Assembly (NCBI RefSeq): GCF_004135285.1 | Contig: NZ_CP035494.1 | Location: 1,116,001-1,180,000 of the forward strand | Reading direction: 5' to 3' | DNA from: Microbacterium protaetiae | GTDB taxonomy: Bacteria > Actinomycetota > Actinomycetes > Actinomycetales > Microbacteriaceae | Length of the DNA: 64,000 nt | Shown here: positions 1 to 9,242 of the stretch, piece by piece | How positions within the stretch are numbered: position 1 is the stretch's first letter | Layout: every line of letters starts with the position of its first letter | Program-made: the position numbers and the translations under genes | The notes under the pieces: model-generated | The model's input: the letters and a program-made list of their open reading frames with translations, nothing else | Database searches by the model: none | Told to the model about the DNA's origin: nothing

Positions 1-895
<895 letters not shown>

Positions 896-1101
896 TTTGG
901 CATTCCCCAGGGGACCCGTCAGCGCTCTGCGCGCGGGCGGAAGGACGCGAGCCCGTCCGTTCCGAGCTCGGTCGGCACCGAGCCGACGGCGAGGTCGGCG
1001 TCGACGAGCCGCGCCAGGGAGCGGCCGCCGGCGAGTTCCGCACGCGCGGCAGATCCCGCAGCTGTGGCATCCCGCCTCGTCCTTCCCGTAGCCTGAGCGG
1101 T

Positions 1102-2484
1102 GTGACCGGCCACGATGCCCCCGACCCGCGCTTTTCCACCGCAGCGTTGACGACGCCCGATGCGCCCGAACCGGTGCCCGGCAAGCGTGTGTGGTCGTGG
1201 GCGATGTGGGACTGGGCGACACAGCCGTTCAACTCCGTCATCCTCACGTTCGTGTTCGTGTCGCTGTACCTCGTCTCCGACACATTCCTTCCCGCCGACA
1301 TCGCCGCATTGGATGCCTCTGACCCGGTCAAAGAGCGGGCGTTGGCGGAGCTGTCCAGTGGATACGGGTTCGTGACGTTCTGGGCGGGCATCGCGATCCT
1401 CGTGCTGGCGCCTGCCCTCGGACAGAGCGCCGACCGCGCTGGGCGCAAGAAGCGCTGGCTGCTGGTGGCGACGGCGCTGCTGGCACTGACACAGTTCGCG
1501 CTATTCTTCGTGCACGCCGACCCCGCTTACTTCTGGTTCGGTGCGGTCACGGTGGCGATCGGTTCGGTGTTCAGCGAGATCGCCGGCGTCAACTACAACG
1601 CGCTCCTGGTGAGCGTGTCCACACCGAAGACCATCGGCAAGGTCAGTGGCCTGGGCTGGGGTATGGGCTACATCGGCGGCATCATCGCGCTGGCGATCGT
1701 CGTCGTGCTCAACGCTGCGCACTGGTTCGGCATCGACACCTCAGGCGGCATGGCCTATCGGCTCATCGCCGTCGGCTGCGCGGTGTGGACGGTCGTCTTC
1801 GCGATTCCTCTCGTCCTGAACGTGCCCGAGCCACCCACCATGCCGGGCACGAAGCGCGTGAACTTCTTCGCGAGCTACGTCGAACTCGTCAAGGACATCA
1901 TCCGGCTGTTCCGCAGCCACCGGCCGACGTTCTGGTTCCTGCTGGCAAGCGCCGTGTACCGCGACGGGCTGGCGGGGGTTTTCGCATTCGGCGGCGTACT
2001 GGCCGCCGTCGTCTTCGGATTCTCGAGCAACCAGGTCATCATCTTCGGCATCGCCGCCAACGTCGTCGCCGGCATCGCGACGATCTTCGCGGGGCGCCTC
2101 GACGACCGCTATGGCGCGCGCGCCGTCATCATCTCGGCGCTGAGCATCCTGATCGCCATGGCGCTCGTCGTCTTCTTCCTGCACGACGCCGGCCAGCTGC
2201 CGTTCTGGATCTGCGGGCTCATCCTCTCGGCCTGCGTCGGCCCGGCGCAGGCGGCATCCCGTTCCCTGCTGGCGCGCGTGACCCCCGCGGGTATGCAGGG
2301 CGAGATCTTCGGCCTGTATGCCACCACCGGCCGGGTTGCCAGCTTCCTCGCACCGGGACTGTGGGCGCTGCTGATCGCGTGGTTCGGCGCGACCTATTGG
2401 GGCATCCTCGGCATCATGATCGTGTTGCTGGCCGGGCTCATCTTGCTGTTGTTCGTGCGACTGCCCAAGCACGTGCGCCTCTGA
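1102..2484 (+). CDS. UMF1/Atg22-like major facilitator superfamily transporter
   Basis: A 460-aa polytopic inner-membrane protein with about 12 hydrophobic helices. It opens with VWSWAMWDWATQPFNSVILT, typical of the UMF1 (vacuole effluxer Atg22-like) branch of the MFS, and has the cytoplasmic loop SADRAGRKKRW after helix 2, an MFS loop motif. The substrate of bacterial members is unknown. The GTG start at 1102 precedes a soluble lead of about 25 residues. The gene is monocistronic: the next gene starts 192 nt later and I see nothing supportable in that gap. A role with the downstream sugar cluster is possible but unproven. Confidence 0.85.
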   Translation: MTGHDAPDPRFSTAALTTPDAPEPVPGKRVWSWAMWDWATQPFNSVILTFVFVSLYLVSDTFLPADIAALDASDPVKERALAELSSGYGFVTFWAGIAILVLAPALGQSADRAGRKKRWLLVATALLALTQFALFFVHADPAYFWFGAVTVAIGSVFSEIAGVNYNALLVSVSTPKTIGKVSGLGWGMGYIGGIIALAIVVVLNAAHWFGIDTSGGMAYRLIAVGCAVWTVVFAIPLVLNVPEPPTMPGTKRVNFFASYVELVKDIIRLFRSHRPTFWFLLASAVYRDGLAGVFAFGGVLAAVVFGFSSNQVIIFGIAANVVAGIATIFAGRLDDRYGARAVIISALSILIAMALVVFFLHDAGQLPFWICGLILSACVGPAQAASRSLLARVTPAGMQGEIFGLYATTGRVASFLAPGLWALLIAWFGATYWGILGIMIVLLAGLILLLFVRLPKHVRL

Positions 2485-2676
2485 TCCCGGGCACACTTCG
2501 CGCACACGGTGTTCGCGATTTCGTGCCGACAGGGGTCGGGATGCCGAAGCCCGGCCATCCCTTCGGCCGCCGGGGCGCAGCATCCGCGCGCCGGCTCGAT
2601 GAGCCGATCCGCATCCGTCGCCGTGTGTTCACCGGGAGGTCGCCGGACGGTCACCGCGACGTGACACGGTCGCAGG

Positions 2677-3654
2677 GTGCCCAGCCCCATAGCCACCGCC
2701 ATTCTGCCGGCCAAGGACGCCGGCGAGTTCGTCGGCACCACGCTCGAGACGCTGCTGCGGCAGTTCGATCAGCCCGACGCCCTCAAGCTCGTCGCGATCG
2801 ACGACGGGTCCCGTGACGACACCGGCGCGATCATGGCGCACTATGCGGAGAGGTTCGAGCACGCCGAAGTCCTGACCAACCCCACCCCGGTGGGACTCGC
2901 CAGCGCCCGCAACCAGGGGCTGGTGCACGTCGAGGGCGATGCCTTCTGCTTCATCGACGGGGACGACTGGATGGCCCCGCGCCGGCTCGCCGCCCTGGCC
3001 GCCGCCCTCCGTGACCTCGGGTGCGACTTCGTGCGCACCGACCACGTGACCGTCACCGAGACCCGCCGGGCGCTCGTGCGCGCACCGTTCCCGTGGCGCG
3101 GCGTGGCCGTCTCGCCGCGCGACGCGATACTGCCGCCCGACGAATCGACGATGGTCGACTACCCCTACGCCTGGGCCGGGATGTTCCACCGCCGCCTGCT
3201 CGACGAGGGCCTGGCCGAGTTCCCGCCCGGGCTGTTCACCGCCGAGGACAGACCATGGATCTGGCGCCTGCACCTGCAGGCGGCATCCTTCGCCGTCGTG
3301 GATGCCCCGCACCTGCTGTATCGGCGCGGCGTCTCGAGCTCGCTCACCCAGGTGCTCGACCGCCGACAGCTCGATTTCGGACGGGCGCTCATCCAGGTCG
3401 TCGACATCGTGGAGCAGGATGCCGACGCCGAGCGTTTCCGCCCGAAGATCACGGCGACCGCCCTCGCCGTCAGCTCGCACCACCTCATCCGCTCGCGGGG
3501 CATGAGCATGGCAGTGCGCGGCGAGCTGGTCGGGGTCATCCGCCAGCTGCTGGCGCGCCTGGACCCGGACGAGGTGGAAGCCGCCCTCCCGCGGCTGAGC
3601 GATCCCCGGCGCCGGGTGCTGGCCCGCCACGTGCGAAGGATGGGCCGCGCGTGA
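2677..3654 (+). CDS. Family 2 glycosyltransferase
   Basis: A 325-aa GT-A glycosyltransferase. The N-terminus PIATAILPAKDAGEFVG and the nucleotide-binding AIDDGSRDDTG (about residue 30) are followed by the DXD-like motif CFIDGDDWM near residue 92, which binds the metal and nucleotide-sugar. It presumably transfers a sugar onto the cell-surface polymer made by the genes downstream. GTG start; the stop overlaps the next gene's start in a GTGA junction at 3651-3654, so the two are translationally coupled. It is the first gene of the nonulosonic-acid-type cluster. Acceptor and donor cannot be read from the sequence. Confidence 0.88.
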   Translation: MPSPIATAILPAKDAGEFVGTTLETLLRQFDQPDALKLVAIDDGSRDDTGAIMAHYAERFEHAEVLTNPTPVGLASARNQGLVHVEGDAFCFIDGDDWMAPRRLAALAAALRDLGCDFVRTDHVTVTETRRALVRAPFPWRGVAVSPRDAILPPDESTMVDYPYAWAGMFHRRLLDEGLAEFPPGLFTAEDRPWIWRLHLQAASFAVVDAPHLLYRRGVSSSLTQVLDRRQLDFGRALIQVVDIVEQDADAERFRPKITATALAVSSHHLIRSRGMSMAVRGELVGVIRQLLARLDPDEVEAALPRLSDPRRRVLARHVRRMGRA

Positions 3655-5000
3655 CCCAGGTGTTCGCCCTGCACACCCCGTACGGGCTGATGACGGCGAT
3701 CGCGGCAATCGATGCGGGGCTCGTGCCGCCCGACGACGAGCGCGTGCTCGTTCCGATCAATTCTGCGGCCGTGCCAGAGACCAACCGAGGGCTCGACGAG
3801 TCGCCGCAGCTGCGATCGCTGCGGAACCGATTCGATCGCGTGGTGCCACTGAACCCGCTGCTGGATCCCCTGCATCCGACGGCGTGGGCTCCGCGCGAGA
3901 CAGAGCTGCCGGCGTGGGAGCGCCTGCTCGCCCACGCGTGGGACCTGGATCCTGCCCGACTGGACCTTTATGTGCAGACGCCCCAGGTCGCACCGACCCG
4001 CACCCTGCTCTCGACGTTCCGGCGGGCGCGGATCACCGTCATCGGCGACGGACTGATGACCTACGCCCCTGTTCGCACCCGGCTGCCGCGCACCATCGCC
4101 GGGCGCGTGCAGAGCGTGCTCTACCCCGACGTGGTGCCGGGACTGGTCCCACTGCTGTTCGCCGAGGTCGGGGCAGCCCCGGTCGCGATTCCCGCACCCG
4201 CGTTCGCCGCGGTGGTCGCCGAGATCGACGACGCCTCGGCCGAGCGCGACCACACCCCACACGGCGCTCCCGCCGCGCTCGTGCTCGGTCAGTACCTCGC
4301 AGCGCTCGGCCTGGTCACCGTCGACGAAGAGACGGCGATGCAGGCCGAGATGGTCGACCGCGCCGTCGAGCACGGGGCGCGGCGCATTGTGTTCAAGCCG
4401 CATCCGACCGCGCCGCCGGCGCTCGCCGAGAGCGTGCATGGACGGGCGCGACGCCACGGCGTGGCCTTCGAGCCCTACCCCGGCGACGCCCCCGCCGAAG
4501 TGCTCACCCGCCGGCTCGACGCGGTCGCCGTGGTCGCCGGCTTCTCCACCGCGCTGCCGACCGTGCGCGCGCTGTACGGAACGCCCACCGAGGCCGTCGG
4601 CAACGCCACGGTGCTCGCCGCCCTCCGGCCGTTCGAGAACAGCAACCGCATCCCCGCGACCATCGTCGATGCGACCAACCGACCCGATACGGCCTTCGCC
4701 GCACCCGGTCGCCTGCAGCACCTCGTCGACGCTGTCGGCTACTGCATGCAGCCGCGCACCGCCGCACATCTGCGCCCCCGCGCCGAGGCACTTCTCGACG
4801 GGCTCGACCCCGGTGAGCGCAGCCGCTACTTCAGCGCTCGGCGCCTGGCCGAACTGCGTCTGCCCGGCGCCCCGCGCGGCATGATCACGCACATCCTCAT
4901 CGGCACCGGCGGCGTCGGCCACGCCGAGGAGGCCCGCCTCGCGATGCGCGGGGCGGGCCGGCGCACCCGGCGTGCCTGGAAGGCGGTGACCGGTCGATGA
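3651..5000 (+). CDS. Polysialyltransferase-family (alpha-2,8-polysialyltransferase-like) glycosyltransferase
   Basis: A 449-aa GT-B-type protein resembling the bacterial polysialyltransferase family (A-2_8-polyST). It shows LHTPYGLMTAIAAI at the start, the acidic-Gly motif VIGDGLMTY (about residue 131), the HP motif IVFKPHPTAPPAL (about 250) and the Ser/Thr motif VVAGFSTALPTVRALYG (about 300). These are the three motifs that bind CMP-sialic acid in bacterial sialyltransferases. The likely role is polymerising a CMP-activated nonulosonic acid. It is coupled at both ends (GTGA upstream, ATGA downstream to the CMP-sugar synthetase), which ties donor synthesis to transfer. Sugar identity is inferred from neighbours only. 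Confidence 0.82.
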   Translation: MTQVFALHTPYGLMTAIAAIDAGLVPPDDERVLVPINSAAVPETNRGLDESPQLRSLRNRFDRVVPLNPLLDPLHPTAWAPRETELPAWERLLAHAWDLDPARLDLYVQTPQVAPTRTLLSTFRRARITVIGDGLMTYAPVRTRLPRTIAGRVQSVLYPDVVPGLVPLLFAEVGAAPVAIPAPAFAAVVAEIDDASAERDHTPHGAPAALVLGQYLAALGLVTVDEETAMQAEMVDRAVEHGARRIVFKPHPTAPPALAESVHGRARRHGVAFEPYPGDAPAEVLTRRLDAVAVVAGFSTALPTVRALYGTPTEAVGNATVLAALRPFENSNRIPATIVDATNRPDTAFAAPGRLQHLVDAVGYCMQPRTAAHLRPRAEALLDGLDPGERSRYFSARRLAELRLPGAPRGMITHILIGTGGVGHAEEARLAMRGAGRRTRRAWKAVTGR

Positions 5001-6145
5001 GCGTCGTCGCGGCCATCATCCCCGCCCGGGGCGGGTCCAAGGGCGTGCCCGGCAAGAACCTGCGCCGCGTCGGCGGGGTCCCTCTCATCACACGGGCGGT
5101 GCGCGCGGCACAGGCCGCGTCGAACGTCGATCTGGTCGTGGTCACCACCGACGACGACGCCATCGCGACGGTCGCCGCCGACGCCGGCGCCCGCGTGATA
5201 CGACGCCCGGCCCACCTCGCCGGAGACACCGCAAGCAGCGAGAGCGCCGTGCTGCACGCGCTCGAGACCCTTGCTGCCCACGGCATCGACGTGGGCATCG
5301 TCGCCTTCCTGCAGGCCACGTCGCCGTTCATCCCTTCCGAGAGAGTGCAGGATGCCGTGGCCGCCGTGCGCGCGGGACGGTACGACAGCATCTTCTCGGC
5401 GCACGAGACCTACGGCTTCCTCTGGCGGCGCGGCGACGACGGCATCGCGGAACCGATCAACCATGCGGCATCCCACCGCCCCCGCAGGCAGGACCGCGAG
5501 CCGCACTACCTCGAGACCGGGGCCTTCTACGTGTTCGATGCCGCGGGGTTCCGCACCGCCGGCCATCGCTTCTTCGGTCGGGTCGGCATCGTCGAGGTTC
5601 CCGAGCGGACCGCGATCGAGATCGACGACGTGGAACAGCTGGCGCGGGCATCAGCCCTCGCCCCTCTCGTCGAGGAGCCGGCCCGCATCTCCGCGCGCGC
5701 CGTCGTGACCGACTTCGACGGCGTGCACACCGATGACACCGCGCTCGTCGATCAGGACGGACGGGAACTCGTGCGAGTGAGCCGGTCCGACGGAATGGGC
5801 GTCGGTATCCTGCGACGCGGCGGCATCCCGGTCCTGATCCTGTCGACCGAGACCAACCCGGTCGTGGCCGCCCGCGCGGCCAAGTTGCGCGCGGACGTGC
5901 GCCAGGGGGTGGACGACAAGGCCTCCGCGCTGCGGGCGTGGGCCAGTGCGGTCGGGGTGGCCCTGGACGATGTCGCCTACCTCGGCAACGACATCAACGA
6001 CCTGTCGGCGATGGCACTGGTCGGGTGGCCGATCGCCGTTGCCGACGCGCATCCCGCCGTGCGTGCGCAGGCGCGTGTGGTGCTCGCGCGCCCCGGCGGG
6101 TCCGGCGCCGTTCGCGAACTCGTCGACCGGCTGTCGACCGACTGA
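4997..6145 (+). CDS. neuA: CMP-nonulosonate synthetase (NeuA-like) fused to a KdsC-like HAD phosphatase
   Basis: A 382-aa bifunctional protein. Residues 1-225 are a cytidylyltransferase: IIPARGGSKGVPGKNLR is the CTP-binding signature, with QATSPF further on. Residues 232-382 are a HAD domain with complete catalytic motifs: DFDGVHTDD (nucleophile D239, acid/base D241), LSTETN, the Lys of DDKASAL, and YLGNDINDLSAM. It would activate a nonulosonic acid with CMP, and the HAD half could dephosphorylate a 9-phosphate intermediate. ATGA overlap with the preceding transferase. A catalytically intact HAD favours a route through a phosphorylated sugar (Kdn-9-P or Neu5Ac-9-P), but this is inference. Confidence 0.9.
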   Translation: MSVVAAIIPARGGSKGVPGKNLRRVGGVPLITRAVRAAQAASNVDLVVVTTDDDAIATVAADAGARVIRRPAHLAGDTASSESAVLHALETLAAHGIDVGIVAFLQATSPFIPSERVQDAVAAVRAGRYDSIFSAHETYGFLWRRGDDGIAEPINHAASHRPRRQDREPHYLETGAFYVFDAAGFRTAGHRFFGRVGIVEVPERTAIEIDDVEQLARASALAPLVEEPARISARAVVTDFDGVHTDDTALVDQDGRELVRVSRSDGMGVGILRRGGIPVLILSTETNPVVAARAAKLRADVRQGVDDKASALRAWASAVGVALDDVAYLGNDINDLSAMALVGWPIAVADAHPAVRAQARVVLARPGGSGAVRELVDRLSTD

Positions 6146-6236
6146 CGGCATCCCGTCACGGCCACGTCACCGCCCGGTGGGGCGGCGTTCACGTGCAACG
6201 CCGACTCTCGAAGTGTCACGTTGAGAGGACACAGAA

Positions 6237-7109
6237 ATGACCGTCAGAATCGGTTCGCACACCATCGGCGGCGGGAATCCCGCCTACGTCATCGCCGAGA
6301 TCGGCCTCAATCACAACGGAGATGTCGAACTGGCCAAGCGCCTCATCGACGTCGCTGCCCGTGCGGGCGCCGACGCCGTGAAGTTCCAGAAGCGCACGCC
6401 CGAGATCTCCACCCCCGAGCACATGCGCGACACCCCGCGCGAGACGCCGTGGGGAACCATGACCTACCTCGAGTATCGGCGCCGTGTCGAGTTCGGGCGC
6501 GACGCGTATGTGGAGATCAGCGACTACGCGACGATGGCGGGGCTCGACTGGTTCGCCTCGCCGTGGGACGTGCCCTCGGTCGCGTTCCTTGAGGACCTGA
6601 ACGTCGTCGCGCACAAGGTGGCCTCAGCCTCAGTCACCGACCTCGAGCTGCTCGCGGCGATCCGCGAGACCGGTAAGCCGGTGATCCTGTCGACCGGCAT
6701 GTCGACGATCGACGAGATCGACCGGGCGCTGGGTGCGCTCGACACCGGCCGGCTGGTGCTCATGCATGCGACCTCGACCTACCCGATGGAGCCTGAAGAG
6801 GCCAACATCAAGACGATAGCGACGCTGCGCGACCGCTACCCGGGCATTCCGGTGGGGTACTCGGGCCACGAGCGCGGCCTGCAGATCTCGCTGGCCGCCG
6901 TCGCGCTGGGCGCGGTCGCGGTGGAGCGCCACATCACCCTCGATCGCACCATGTGGGGCTCAGACCACGCCGCATCGCTCGAGCCGGCGGGCCTGGAACA
7001 CCTGGTCCGCGACATCCGCATCGTCGAGACCGCCCTCGGTGACGGCGTGAAGCGGGTCTTCCCGGGCGAGCTCGCGCCCAAGGCGAAGCTGCGGCGCGTA
7101 CCGGCATGA
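6237..7109 (+). CDS. neuB: NeuB-type sialic acid / nonulosonic acid synthase, barrel domain only
   Basis: A 290-aa PEP-dependent aldolase. AYVIAEIGLNHNGD, DAVKFQKR, YSGHERG and the C-terminal-barrel motif HITLDRTMWGSDHAASLEP place it in the NeuB family, which condenses PEP with ManNAc, mannose or their 6-phosphates. Usual NeuB proteins are about 340-350 aa because an SAF (antifreeze-like) domain follows the barrel; here the protein ends right after the barrel. It starts 91 nt after the CMP-synthetase gene, so may have its own promoter, and overlaps the next gene in ATGA. No NeuC epimerase gene is present in the window. Confidence 0.9.
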   Translation: MTVRIGSHTIGGGNPAYVIAEIGLNHNGDVELAKRLIDVAARAGADAVKFQKRTPEISTPEHMRDTPRETPWGTMTYLEYRRRVEFGRDAYVEISDYATMAGLDWFASPWDVPSVAFLEDLNVVAHKVASASVTDLELLAAIRETGKPVILSTGMSTIDEIDRALGALDTGRLVLMHATSTYPMEPEEANIKTIATLRDRYPGIPVGYSGHERGLQISLAAVALGAVAVERHITLDRTMWGSDHAASLEPAGLEHLVRDIRIVETALGDGVKRVFPGELAPKAKLRRVPA

Positions 7110-8524
7110 GCCTGCTCGCCGCTCGTCCCGCACCCGGTGTCGATGACGTCGGCACGCGGTCCGTCTCCGGACCGGATGCCGCCTCCCGGCGCGAACCGAC
7201 CGTGCTGCGACGCGGCGCCACGATGAGGGTCGTGGCGATCGCCGACGCCGATTCGTACGTCAAGTGGGCTGCCGCGATGCTCGACTCGGCTGACGGGATC
7301 GACCCGCGGATGCTGATAGTGCGCACCCCGCTGACGGTCAGCCGGGCGCAGGAGCGTGCGGCGCTGGCCGGCACGACGCTGGGCGTCGGTGAGCCGGCGG
7401 CGCGCTCGGTGTCGCGGGTCGCGCACGGGGGGATAGTGCCGCGCTTGCGCGCCCTGCGACCCGATGTCGTGCTCATCGCCGGGCGTGGCCAGTTCGTGCG
7501 TCTCGTGCAGCGCGAAATCGACCGTCTCGAACGGCGGCCCATCGTCGTCGCGGGGCTACCCGGCATCTCCATCCCCGCCCAGCGCGGGGCTGCCACCTAC
7601 CGCCGCCACTGCGACCTGCTCGTGGTGCACTCGCTGCGCGAGCGCCACGCGTTCTCTGATCTGTGCGCACGCCTGAACATCGACGTGCCCCTGGGCCTGG
7701 CGACGCTGCCGTACGCCCGTGGCCGCCTGCCCGCCGCAGGCGGGACCGATCTCGTCTTCGCCGCGCAGGCGATAGTGCCGGGCACCCGGGACGACCGGCA
7801 GCGCCTCGCCGACCTGCTCGTGGCAGCCGCCCGGTCCCGCCCCGACCGGCGGGTCGTGCTCAAGCTGCGCTCACGCGAGAACGAGACGGAGACGCACTTC
7901 GAACGCACCCGGCTGGTCGAGCTCATGCACGAGCGACCCGGCAATCTCGTGGTGTCGTACGAGCCCATGCGCACGGCGCTGCAGACCGCCGAGGGACTGG
8001 TCACGGTGGGATCGACCGCGGCCGTCGAGGCCATCGCGCTGGGCGTGCCGGTGATTGCTCTGGACATGTTCGGCGTGCGCAAGACACTGCTGAACACGGT
8101 GTTCCGCGGCAGCGGGCTGTTCGGCGACGCCGACGACGTGATAGCACGGCGGTTCCGGCATCCTGCCGCGCAATGGATGACCGACAACTACTTTCACGAC
8201 CCGGCGGAATCGACCTGGTGGACGCAGGTCTGCGAGCTTGTCGAGCAGCGCCGCCGTGGTGCTCTAGCACCACGGCCGGTTCCACCGCCGCGCGGGGGAG
8301 CGCTGCATCTGGCGTTCGAGCGCAAGAGCGTGCTCGGGCATGAGGACCGCACCCTCACCGGTGCTCTCGCTCTTGCGATCGGCGTGCCGCTGGCCGGCAT
8401 CGTCGTGCGCCTGCGTCGGTACCGCAACCGTGGACGCGCCCTGTCGTGGAGCGACGAATCGGGCGACATCACTGTCACTCCGGCGCTCTACCAAGACCCG
8501 ATTCGTCGCAGGGTGCGGCGCTGA
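7106..8524 (+). CDS. DUF6716-type putative glycosyltransferase
   Basis: A 472-aa protein resembling the DUF6716 putative glycosyltransferases of actinobacteria. After about 38 variable residues a Rossmann-like half starts at MRVVAIADADSYVKW; VVAGLPGISIPA and, in the second half, LVTVGSTAAVEAIALGVP resemble capsule-type GT-B enzymes. It has no obvious membrane span. The gene is coupled by ATGA to neuB and is the last of the cluster; a convergent MarR gene ends 18 nt downstream. It is probably a second polymer-building or linking transferase. Donor and acceptor are unknown. An alternative start at the internal ATG before RVVAIADAD would remove the unconserved lead. Confidence 0.75.
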   Translation: MSLLAARPAPGVDDVGTRSVSGPDAASRREPTVLRRGATMRVVAIADADSYVKWAAAMLDSADGIDPRMLIVRTPLTVSRAQERAALAGTTLGVGEPAARSVSRVAHGGIVPRLRALRPDVVLIAGRGQFVRLVQREIDRLERRPIVVAGLPGISIPAQRGAATYRRHCDLLVVHSLRERHAFSDLCARLNIDVPLGLATLPYARGRLPAAGGTDLVFAAQAIVPGTRDDRQRLADLLVAAARSRPDRRVVLKLRSRENETETHFERTRLVELMHERPGNLVVSYEPMRTALQTAEGLVTVGSTAAVEAIALGVPVIALDMFGVRKTLLNTVFRGSGLFGDADDVIARRFRHPAAQWMTDNYFHDPAESTWWTQVCELVEQRRRGALAPRPVPPPRGGALHLAFERKSVLGHEDRTLTGALALAIGVPLAGIVVRLRRYRNRGRALSWSDESGDITVTPALYQDPIRRRVRR

Positions 8525-8542
8525 GCCGCGTGCCTGGGCCGC

Positions 8543-9124
8543 TCACCGCCCCCACGAGTCGGCGAGCTTGGTCAGCAGCCGCGCCAGCTCCGCCCGCTCG
8601 GCGTCAGTGAACTCGGCGAGGGCGTCTTCGATCGCCGCGCGGCGGTTGCCGCGGAACCCGCTGATGACGGCGTTCCCCTGCTCGGTCAGCACGATGCGCG
8701 TGCGCCGGGCGTCGTCGGGATCGGCCTCACGGCGCACGAACCCGAGACCCACACACTGCTGCACGAGCCGGGATGCCCGGGGCTGATCGACCCCGATCCG
8801 TTCGGCGAGTTCGCTGACCGAGAGGGGTGTGGATGCCGCGGCCAGCGCCTCGAGCAGACGCACACGCGCGGGCCCGCCGAAACGTCCGTGTGCCCCCGAC
8901 CAGGGCATTCCCGGTGCCGGCATTGTGCGCGGATCGAACGGGTCGGGAATGCCGCGGCGCCCCCGTTGGTGCATGTCGGCATGGATGCCGCGGTGGAGGT
9001 CGCCGTGGCTCGGGTCACCGTGATGCCTTCCGCCGCCGGCGCCCGGAGGCGGAAGGCGACGTGCCCGCAGCCGGGCGAGCGCTGCGGCGATGACGTCGGC
9101 AGGATCGGGCGATGCATCAGACAT
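8543..9124 (-). CDS. MarR-family regulator with a histidine-rich N-terminal tail
   Basis: A 193-aa protein. The C-terminal 120 residues form a winged helix: PLSVSELAERIGVDQPRASR is the helix-turn-helix and DDARRTRIVLTEQG the wing. The first 60 residues are low-complexity and His-rich (GGRHHGDPSHGDLHRGIHAD), unusual for MarR and suggestive of metal binding. It is divergent from another winged-helix gene at 9243; the 118-nt gap carries TTACATG palindromes that are probable operators. The target genes are unknown. Confidence 0.85.
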   Translation of the reverse strand: MSDASPDPADVIAAALARLRARRLPPPGAGGGRHHGDPSHGDLHRGIHADMHQRGRRGIPDPFDPRTMPAPGMPWSGAHGRFGGPARVRLLEALAAASTPLSVSELAERIGVDQPRASRLVQQCVGLGFVRREADPDDARRTRIVLTEQGNAVISGFRGNRRAAIEDALAEFTDAERAELARLLTKLADSWGR

Positions 9125-9133
9125 GCCTCCAAT

Positions 9134-9189
9134 TTACATGCGATTTGACATGTAATGCTCCTGCATGTCACACTACATATACATGTCAA
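9134..9189. promoter_or_regulatory. Palindromic operators between two divergent MarR-type genes
   Basis: TTACATG-N8-CATGTAA spans 9134-9155, and TTGACATGTA (9145-9154) is repeated inverted as TACATGTCAA (9180-9189), with a further half-site GCATGTCA at 9163-9170. The shared core is ACATGTCA. Spaced copies of one core between two divergent winged-helix genes suggest cooperative repressor binding controlling both. Confidence 0.7.
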
Positions 9190-9242
9190 TGGACATAGTT
9201 TGATCCGGCGGCCACGATGCCGCCGACCCGAAAGGACTTCTC

